From contig DBZV01000189.1 in assembly GCA_002311865.1 (NCBI GenBank), positions 8,042 to 19,708 of the forward strand: DNA of 11,667 nt, read 5' to 3'. Each line of letters starts with the position of its first letter. Within the stretch, counting starts at the first letter, position 1. This document shows, in pieces, positions 7,247 through 11,667 of the stretch. Source of the stretch: Dehalococcoidia bacterium UBA1151 (GTDB lineage Bacteria > Chloroflexota > Dehalococcoidia > Lucifugimonadales > Lucifugimonadaceae). The position numbers and the translations under genes are program-made. The notes below the pieces were generated by a model. It ran no database searches. It saw only the letters and a list, made by a program, of their open reading frames with translations, and had not been told where the DNA came from.

Positions 7247-7875
7247 CTAGCCGCGACGTAGTAGATCGAAAGCGATATCCGGGCCGTTCTTCTCTACGTA
7301 TGCAAGCCGAATCCACATCAACGCCATCGGCTCCAACAATCGCGCCGCACTGAGCGGTCCGCAATCCACCGCATCGAACCCAATCTCGCTCGCCAGCCTC
7401 AGCGTCAGCGACTTAGCATCGGCATCATCGCTGCAAACAAATCCCGCCGCCTTCTGGCCGCCGAACTCAAGGTTTGCCACATTGCCCATGCCGATGGTGT
7501 TGAAGGCCTTCACGACCCGCGCCGAGGTAGCGCTGGCGATGCTCTCTGCCAGCGACTCGCCAGCGTCCGTGAACGGCATCATGTCATCGCCAATCGGGTT
7601 ATTCGCGTCGATCAGCACCTTGCTCGAAAGATCGCCCGCGTTCGACGCGATCTCAACAGCGTTCCGACCCGGCACCGCCAGCAGCACCGCATCAGCCCCG
7701 GCGTGGCAGCGATCAACCAGCGTCGCCGCCGCCGACGTCCTGGACGCCTTCACCATCACCGATATCCGATCAGCCCCAGCTCGCGCATGCCAAGCACAAT
7801 CTCGTGACCATTCGCCGCCCACGCCTTCCCGAGGGTCTGACCAACGATGCCCGTGCCAATTACTGCAATCCTCAT
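7247..7875 (-). pseudogene. F420/NADP oxidoreductase-type Rossmann protein, split by a one-base frameshift
   Basis: Two frames together encode one protein of the NADPH-dependent F420 reductase/NAD(P)-binding family (the YrpA/Npr-like 'coenzyme F420-dependent NADP oxidoreductase' group). The first frame starts at 7875 with MRIAVIGTGIVGQTLG, a textbook GxGxxG dinucleotide-binding strand, and runs through GHEIVLGMRELG. It then hits TGA. The second frame continues with GADAVLLAVPGRNAVEI, LIDANNPIG, VKAFNTIGMGN and VDCGPLSAARLLEP, and ends at 7247. Adding one C to the run of four C at 7774-7777 joins them as RELGADRIS with no other change, giving about 209 residues, the family's normal length. So this is either a young pseudogene or a sequencing/assembly error in a homopolymer. 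It begins seven bases after the aldo/keto reductase stop, without a clear ribosome binding site. It may have supplied or recycled nicotinamide or F420 cofactor, or acted on a small keto substrate. Confidence 0.82.
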
Positions 7876-7882
7876 CTGCGAA

Positions 7883-8872
7883 CTACTTCATCCTGTTGTC
7901 GGAGTTCCACATATCCGGGTTGGAGCCAATTATCTCTTTCACACGCTCCGTAATTGTCGAAAGCTCGGCCGAAACGTCCGGTGGCAGTTTCAGATCGATC
8001 GCCGGAATGTTCCAGCTCAACTCCTCGGGATTGCGCGCCCCTATTAATAGAGAGAGCACCGCCGCACGGCTGCGCACCCACGCCAGCGCTACGCTGGCCA
8101 TCGGCTGCTGCATCTGGTCCGCCACGTACCGAATCTTCTCCACCGCCTCGAACAGCTCCTCCTCGCAACCATCCTCATCGTGGCTGCTCTGCGGGCGGTC
8201 CTTTGAGTAGTGACGCGAGCGCGCGAGGCCGTCTGGCACCTCATCGGCATTCTTGTACCGCCCCGTCAGCACCCCCTGTGCCAGCGGGCTGTAGCAGATG
8301 ATCCCTATATTGCTTTCAGAGCACAGCGGCTGGATTTCGTACTCAATCGCTCGCCACGCAAGGTTGTACGGCAGCTGGTCAGACTGGCACTCGCCAGCGT
8401 TCAGCGCCTCGGTGAGATCGTCGATCGCGAAGTTGCACACCCCTAGCGCTCGCACCTTCCCCTTCTCGACCAGCCGACTCAGCGCCTCCCACTGATAGTC
8501 CAGCGGAATATCGTGATTCGGCCAGTGAATCTGGTAAAGGTCGATATAGTCCGTGCCCAGATGCTTCAGGCTGTTATCGCAAGTCTCCTCAACCAGCTTT
8601 GGGTCGAGATGCGGCGGACTGATCTTCGTCGCGATAATCGCTTCTTGCCGACGACCAGCGAGCCCCTCGCCAAGCACCTGCTCCGATTTCCCTGCGCCGT
8701 ACCCCTCAGCAGTATCGAAGAAATTGATCCCCGCATCCAGCGCAGCATGAACAGTAGTAATCGAATCGCCATCATCCTGCTCGCCCCACACATCCCCACC
8801 AGCAAATGGCCAACACCCCAGCGCAAAAGTAGAGACCTCAATATCCGTATTACCAAGCTTCTTGTAATCCAA
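7883..8872 (-). CDS. Aldo/keto reductase
   Basis: A 329-residue (beta/alpha)8-barrel aldo/keto reductase using NADP(H). The catalytic tetrad is complete: D53 in FFDTAEGYG, Y58, K83 in ATKIS and H116 in QIHWPN. The cofactor-binding region CYSPLAQGVLTGRY lies around 204-217, followed by the C-terminal IGARNPEEL motif that grips the 2'-phosphate. The start is TTG (8872-8870). No ATG fits the family's N-terminus (xDYKKLGNT), and AGGGA ends six bases upstream. The GCWPFAGGDVWG loop places it with the YhdN/IolS-like branch. It is the first gene of the minus-strand operon. It could oxidise an aldose to a lactone for the two lactonases, or reduce a carbonyl in the opposite sense; the direction cannot be read from sequence. 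Confidence 0.92.
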   Translation of the reverse strand: MDYKKLGNTDIEVSTFALGCWPFAGGDVWGEQDDGDSITTVHAALDAGINFFDTAEGYGAGKSEQVLGEGLAGRRQEAIIATKISPPHLDPKLVEETCDNSLKHLGTDYIDLYQIHWPNHDIPLDYQWEALSRLVEKGKVRALGVCNFAIDDLTEALNAGECQSDQLPYNLAWRAIEYEIQPLCSESNIGIICYSPLAQGVLTGRYKNADEVPDGLARSRHYSKDRPQSSHDEDGCEEELFEAVEKIRYVADQMQQPMASVALAWVRSRAAVLSLLIGARNPEELSWNIPAIDLKLPPDVSAELSTITERVKEIIGSNPDMWNSDNRMK

Positions 8873-8879
8873 TGTAATT

Positions 8880-8883
8880 CCCT
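8880..8883 (-). promoter_or_regulatory. Ribosome binding site supporting the TTG start of the aldo/keto reductase
   Basis: AGGG(A) on the minus strand, six bases before TTG at 8872. It supports the non-ATG start, since no in-frame ATG is close to the conserved N-terminus. Confidence 0.55.
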
Positions 8884-8926
8884 GCCGGTTGAGAGCGAAA
8901 GATCAGTTGCCGAAGTCTACTCTCCC

Positions 8927-8941
8927 GTCGTCCCGGGCGAC
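8927..8941. promoter_or_regulatory. Near-perfect 15-base inverted repeat upstream of the operon
   Basis: GTCGTCCCGGGCGAC, symmetric except for one T-G position around a central C. It lies 55 bases upstream of the aldo/keto reductase start, in the divergent gap with the plus-strand fragment at 8955. This is a plausible site for a repressor or activator of the operon. I see no convincing -35/-10 pair around it, so this is only a candidate operator. Confidence 0.3.
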
Positions 8942-8954
8942 CCATCACAGCATC

Positions 8955-9200
8955 ATGAATTCAGACAGACCATTCACCACCCTCTTTCTCCTCGTCTCAA
9001 CAGAGGGGAAAATCTCAACCGGAGACGCGGATGAGATGGATGTCGACCAGGACAATCCGCACCTCCTAGGCGGAAAGGAAGGTCTGCAGCAGTACTATGA
9101 CCTGAAAACCAAGACCGATCAATTCTCCCTGAATACCGGACGCGTCTTTGCCGTACTGACGAGGCAACTATTGGCTAATCGGTTCCGGTTTGCTTACTAA
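8955..9200 (+). pseudogene. Truncated RibD C-terminal/dihydrofolate-reductase-family gene (N-terminal remnant)
   Basis: An 81-codon plus-strand frame. Residues 1 to about 65 read like the start of a RibD-C-domain 'dihydrofolate reductase family' protein: TTLFLLVSTEGKISTGD, then DEMDVDQD, GGKEGLQQYYDL and SLNTGRVFA. Full members are roughly 220 residues or more, so most of the protein, including the rest of the NADPH-binding fold, is missing. After about 9148 the reading frame becomes unrelated (LTRQLLANRFRFAY) and ends at 9200 inside the 3' end of the convergent transporter gene, overlapping it by 26 bases. I see no good ribosome binding site before the ATG. This looks like a gene cut by a deletion or rearrangement whose breakpoint lies close to the transporter's stop codon. 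Confidence 0.68.
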
Positions 9201-10449
9201 CACGGCGCTGGCCAATACTTTCGGTAGCGGTGAAGCCGCGTAGGTCTCTGAGGGAGATAAATACAGCGAGGCCACCCAGAGCGCAGAGCAACCCAAACAC
9301 CATCTGAGTCGGTTGTATTCCGTAGGTCGCGGAAAGAAATCCGCCCGCTGCGCCCCCTGCCGCCATCATCGCTCGATCGAGTGAGATAAACGCCATCACG
9401 CGCCCGCGCAAATGTTTTGGTGCGGCCTGGAGCATTACTGATCTACTTAGCGCCATGAACGATGTCTGGAATGCTCCGACAACGGCAAGGATAGCGAGTG
9501 GCAGCACCAACCCGGCCGGCCTCGGCATGTAGGAGGTCAATGAGAATACAAACAGTCCCAATCCCAGCCCCGTTACAGTCAGTGGCAGGATGATACCGAG
9601 ACGCTGGGGCTGAATACGGGCGATCATCAATGAGGCGAAAAGCGCCCCTACTCCGGTGAGCGCAAACATCAGGCCCAGTCCATCCCTGCCGATTTCAAGA
9701 ACCTCAACTGCGAATAAAGGTGCGAATACTTGCATGTATGACATCCCAAACGTGAAGTAAACAAGGGAAACGATGAGTACCCCTCGGATGGTTGGCTGAG
9801 AAATCGAGTATCGGGCTCCTTCGATCAATCCGCCCGTCATTGCACGCAAACTATGGTCGCCAGTGGGCGGGTGATGAACTGCCTGGATCAAGTACGTCGC
9901 GAACAACCCGCCCGCCGCAGAAACGGCGATTATGCTGAACGTCCACGAAAGACCCAGGTACTCGGCAATGATGCCGGCTCCCGCTGCACCTGCGATCCGC
10001 ATGATGTTCTGTGTGGAACTCAGCAGAGCCATGGCTTGTGTGACGAGGCGCTCTGGCAAGATATCGGGAATCATCGAATAGCGTGCCGGCTGGTCGAACA
10101 CCTGAGTTGCACCTCGGAGAAAGACCCAGAGGTAGACATGCCATAATTGCACTTCCCCGGTGACCACGAGCGCCGAGATAGCGATGCTGAGTAACAGGTT
10201 GTTCCATTTTGTGACTATGAGGATGCTTCGACGGTCGAACCAATCTGCAACAACACCCGCCCACGGCCCCAACAACAGTGTTGGCACGACTCTAACGGCC
10301 ACAACGGCACCCAACTGAGAGGCGCTGTTATCGGTGATTTCCAGGACGAGAAGTGGGAGAGCGATGATTTGCGCCCATAGCGCGAATGCATGGGCAGACT
10401 GACCTATCCAGATCCACCTGAAATCACGATACTTCAGAGCTTCAAACAT
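9175..10449 (-). CDS. MFS transporter, MFS_3/EntS-like exporter family
   Basis: A 424-residue inner-membrane protein with hydrophobic segments throughout, consistent with about 12 transmembrane helices. It begins with FEALKYRDFRWIWIGQ, a start typical of the MFS_3 family that includes the enterobactin exporter EntS and drug exporters. The motif A loop between helices 2 and 3 reads GVVADWFDRRS (65-75). A second related loop, LRGRVMAFISLDRAMM, occurs near residues 343-358. It should be a proton-driven exporter of a small hydrophobic or amphipathic compound rather than a sugar importer, so I do not link it to the upstream sugar operon. The ATG at 10449 has only a weak purine stretch upstream. 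The gene looks intact. Its 3' end overlaps the RibD-type fragment on the other strand. It is separated from the serine hydrolase remnant by about 490 bases of degraded sequence that may hold its promoter. Confidence 0.9.
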   Translation of the reverse strand: MFEALKYRDFRWIWIGQSAHAFALWAQIIALPLLVLEITDNSASQLGAVVAVRVVPTLLLGPWAGVVADWFDRRSILIVTKWNNLLLSIAISALVVTGEVQLWHVYLWVFLRGATQVFDQPARYSMIPDILPERLVTQAMALLSSTQNIMRIAGAAGAGIIAEYLGLSWTFSIIAVSAAGGLFATYLIQAVHHPPTGDHSLRAMTGGLIEGARYSISQPTIRGVLIVSLVYFTFGMSYMQVFAPLFAVEVLEIGRDGLGLMFALTGVGALFASLMIARIQPQRLGIILPLTVTGLGLGLFVFSLTSYMPRPAGLVLPLAILAVVGAFQTSFMALSRSVMLQAAPKHLRGRVMAFISLDRAMMAAGGAAGGFLSATYGIQPTQMVFGLLCALGGLAVFISLRDLRGFTATESIGQRRVSKQTGTD

Positions 10450-10663
10450 CGTCTTCTATCCATCGTCAGAGTAGCGGATGTGCTTCATCCTTTTACTGCC
10501 CCCAAAAGGGGTTATCTTCATATTCACCCTGCTTTCCCGACACTGGCTACCTCTTTGGTATCTGGTCTGGTATCTGGCCACACCGCCATTCTGCGTGGAA
10601 ACGGAGCAGAGTCGAACTAGACACACTGGGCCTGTTGAATCGAATCCGACGCCCCCTATCGTC
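10450..10663. other. Upstream region of the transporter, no gene recognised
   Basis: Open frames cross this stretch on both strands but none gives a protein I recognise. It holds a CCCC-AAAA-GGGG inverted repeat (10500-10511), too short to call a terminator, and the 12-base tandem repeat at 10554-10577. It probably contains the promoter region of the transporter, though no clear -35/-10 pair is visible. Confidence 0.4.
10554..10577. repeat. Two tandem 12-base units upstream of the transporter
   Basis: TGGTATCTGG occurs at 10556-10565 and again at 10568-10577, a 12-base period with TC between them. It lies about 105-125 bases upstream of the transporter's start codon. Direct repeats with one helical turn plus of spacing are a usual form of regulator site, but this could also be chance. 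Confidence 0.35.
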
Positions 10664-10798
10664 CTACCCGCCCACCGCGACCCAGTCCCGGTCAGAATGC
10701 GACTCAATGAAATCCAGATCAAGCTCATAGCCGAGTCCCGCGGCCTTGCCGCCAGTATCAGCTTTGCTGTGCCTCCATGGCAGATGGTCGGAAGAGCG
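10664..10798 (-). pseudogene. Possible C-terminal remnant of an enolase-superfamily protein
   Basis: A 44-codon minus-strand frame between a TAA (10799-10801) and a TAG (10664-10666). Its middle reads GLGYELDLDFIESH, which resembles the end of mandelate racemase/muconate lactonizing-type proteins, where a PGLG.E.D..FI pattern precedes the C-terminus. The codons before it do not continue into the rest of that family. A neighbouring frame shows NALPTICHGGTAKLILAA (about 10745-10803), faintly like the H..G.A..LAAA strand of the same superfamily. If both are real, the gene has at least one frameshift and a large deletion. No start or ribosome binding site is present. Confidence 0.35.
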
Positions 10799-10938
10799 TT
10801 AGTGCATAATGCCAGTACCATGCCCACTGACACCATTGTCACATCCCCAAGCGTCTCCGCAAGATATGTGGCCGGAGATCCAGGCGAACCGATGCCAACT
10901 CAGGCTCCCAAAGTTGTCCTCGAACTTGAACAGGCCTC

Positions 10939-11258
10939 AACTTCACCCTTGCGCGGAATGTTATCTGTGAACTCCGGAATATGCGTGATGAGCGGGTCTC
11001 GATGCTCAACAAGCCGCGCTGTTGAAGCATGAAGATCGCCGTTTCGGTGAACGGTTTGGTTATCGACGCGATCCAGAATAGCGTGTCCGGTGCGAGGGCA
11101 TCGTCGCCATCGAGGTCGTTGAAGCCGTACCCATGCGTCCACACCAACTCCCCGTCACGAACAACGCCGATTGCGGCTCCGATCGCCTCCGCCTTCTGGC
11201 AGAGGAGGTCGAGTTCCCGTTCAAGCTGTTCCGATGCTTTTTCGATTACGGGGTCCAT
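10939..11258 (-). pseudogene. Serine hydrolase (class C beta-lactamase-like), frameshifted and truncated
   Basis: The N-terminal quarter of a beta-lactamase-related serine hydrolase. The start at 11258 is good, with AAGGAG ten bases upstream. Recognisable parts are GAAIGVVRDGELVWTHGYG (about 27-45), then S65-I-T-K68, the SxxK catalytic motif, and MLQQRGLLSIE up to residue 87. The family text then continues in the next frame as DPLITHIPEFTDNIPRKGEV (10998-10939). Restoring one base at about 10998 gives SIEDPLITHIPEF, which matches the usual 'KLSLDDPV..YLPEF' pattern. After 10939 no family resemblance remains, and the YxN and HxG motifs are absent, against an expected 350-450 residues. So there are two defects, a one-base frameshift and loss of the last three quarters. 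It is not expected to make an active enzyme. Confidence 0.75.
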
Positions 11259-11364
11259 GCCGCGTGGTCTCCTTGCGGGTGTGTGTGTCGCGTGTTAGCG
11301 GAAGTCCATTTGTGGAGGCCCATGCCAGACCAATAGGCCATCGCCCCCACGGATTGTGACCTTG
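11259..11364. other. Short intergenic stretch, nothing recognised
   Basis: Apart from the ribosome binding site of the serine hydrolase remnant and a GTGTGTGTGT run near 11280, I see no gene, RNA or strong structure here. The second repeat begins directly after it. Confidence 0.4.
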
Positions 11365-11520
11365 AGCCCCGCGTGAGGGTCTTTGCCGGTTCCGAAATGG
11401 GGTGATAGCGCATTGATCATCGGATATCAAACGTCGGAATGTCTTTTGGTTGATGTGACGATTACGAACTTCACAACTGGCAGAAGTCCTCACGTCACTT
11501 CGTTCCTCTGGGTGACATAT
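11365..11520 (+). repeat. Interspersed repeat, copy 2 (right flank)
   Basis: The second copy of the element at 1-157, in the same orientation. Bases 11365-11388 are identical to 1-24, and 11476-11518 match 113-155 with four differences. GATGTGACG (11452-11460) is also shared, at 89-97 in copy 1. Its inverted ends (11372-11387 and 11479-11494) pair less well than in copy 1. The terminal hairpin is GTCACT at 11494-11499 with GGTGAC at 11511-11516. On the minus strand a CHPEERSDV-like translation crosses it, as for known non-coding interspersed repeats, so the open frame there should not be taken as a gene. Confidence 0.75.
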
Positions 11521-11567
11521 AAGGTGTGGCTTGCCCGAGACGCGCCACAGGTCTATCGTGCGCCCCC

Positions 11568-11587
11568 GGACAGGTTCAAACCTGTCC
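11568..11587. repeat. Perfect 9-base inverted repeat
   Basis: GGACAGGTT and AACCTGTCC separated by two bases, a 20-base near-palindrome 57 bases before the start codon at 11645. It could be an operator of the gene that begins there. The flanking CCTACCA is also typical of a short interspersed palindrome I associate with Chloroflexota-like genomes, from memory. A T-tract does not follow, so it is not a standard terminator. Confidence 0.55.
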
Positions 11588-11631
11588 CTACCAACATTGG
11601 GTGATACAAGCGCGCCGTTACCGGCATGCAC

Positions 11632-11636
11632 AGGAG
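11632..11636 (+). promoter_or_regulatory. Ribosome binding site of the right-edge gene
   Basis: AGGAG, eight bases before the ATG at 11645. It is the strongest Shine-Dalgarno site on the plus strand in this window and supports a real gene start at the edge. Confidence 0.6.
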
Positions 11637-11644
11637 AAACAAAC

Positions 11645-11667
11645 ATGAAGATGATTCGGTTGGAGCA
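11645..11667 (+). CDS. Start of a plus-strand gene cut by the window edge
   Basis: Seven codons are visible, reading MKMIRLE, before the sequence ends. The ATG at 11645 has AGGAG eight bases upstream; a second ATG at 11651 is less well placed. Nothing can be said about function from so few residues. It is the only plus-strand gene besides the RibD-type remnant and lies outside the repeat-bounded block. Confidence 0.5.

Noticed and set aside
7770..7800. Programmed -1 ribosomal frameshift in the oxidoreductase gene
   Set aside because: There is no X-XXY-YYZ slippery heptamer and no evident downstream stem. A one-base loss in a C run explains the data more simply.
206..8872. Sulfoquinovose transaldolase (sulfo-TAL) pathway, because of the transaldolase with an aldo/keto reductase
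   Set aside because: The transaldolase looks like the ordinary long type, no sulfoquinovosidase, sulfo-sugar exporter or sulfoquinovose isomerase is present, and the lactonases and kinase do not belong to that route.
10500..10511. CCCC-AAAA-GGGG as an intrinsic terminator
   Set aside because: It has only four pairs and no run of T after it on either strand.
10590..10660. A tRNA- or tmRNA-like stretch (GGGGGCG and TTCGATTC on the minus strand)
   Set aside because: The acceptor ends do not pair and the arm around TTCGACTC does not form a stem, so the resemblance is limited to short motifs.
1..11520. Composite transposon or integrative element bounded by the two repeats
   Set aside because: No transposase, integrase or target-site duplication is visible, so only the direct-repeat arrangement can be claimed.
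11221..11646. Minus-strand open frame of about 140 codons over the right repeat
   Set aside because: It runs through the interspersed repeat and the 9-base palindrome and overlaps the serine hydrolase start in another frame; its only familiar text is the CHPEERSD-like translation typical of non-coding repeats.

Overview
The window looks like bacterial chromosome of about 55-60% G+C. I think it comes from a free-living Chloroflexota-type bacterium, perhaps Dehalococcoidia or SAR202. This placement is tentative. It rests on the style of the interspersed repeats, on the gene content, and on faint remnants of the kind of paralogue families expanded in those genomes. No rRNA, tRNA or CRISPR array is present to confirm it.

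Layout. A roughly 155-base repeat lies at the left edge (1-157) and a second, diverged copy in the same orientation lies near the right edge (11365-11520). Between 206 and 8872, nine genes are all on the minus strand with mostly short gaps. In transcription order they are: aldo/keto reductase (TTG start), F420/NADP-type oxidoreductase (one-base frameshift), two tandem SMP-30/gluconolactonase-family lactonases, an FGGY sugar or sugar-acid kinase, ribose-5-phosphate isomerase B, transaldolase, a stand-alone IolC C-terminal-type (DUF2090) aldolase, and a HAD phosphatase/phosphoglucomutase-like protein. This reads as one catabolic operon: oxidation of a sugar, opening of the lactone, phosphorylation, isomerisation, then aldol and transaldol rearrangement. 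The substrate cannot be read from the sequence. Gluconate or another aldonate is the simplest guess, but no 6-phosphogluconate dehydrogenase, transketolase, uptake system or regulator is present.

From 8880 to 11360 the sequence is degenerate, with one intact gene. A MFS_3-type exporter (9175-10449, minus) is surrounded by broken genes: the first part of a RibD-C/dihydrofolate-reductase-family gene (plus), a short C-terminal-like fragment resembling the enolase superfamily (minus), and a frameshifted, truncated serine hydrolase (minus). At the right edge, after the repeat and a perfect inverted repeat, a plus-strand gene begins at 11645 with a good ribosome binding site and runs off the window.

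Points most worth a second look are the orphan lactonase-kinase-isomerase-transaldolase-aldolase pathway, the hairpin-rich leader in front of the aldolase, the one-base disruption of the oxidoreductase in a run of four C, and the flanking direct repeats that enclose everything.
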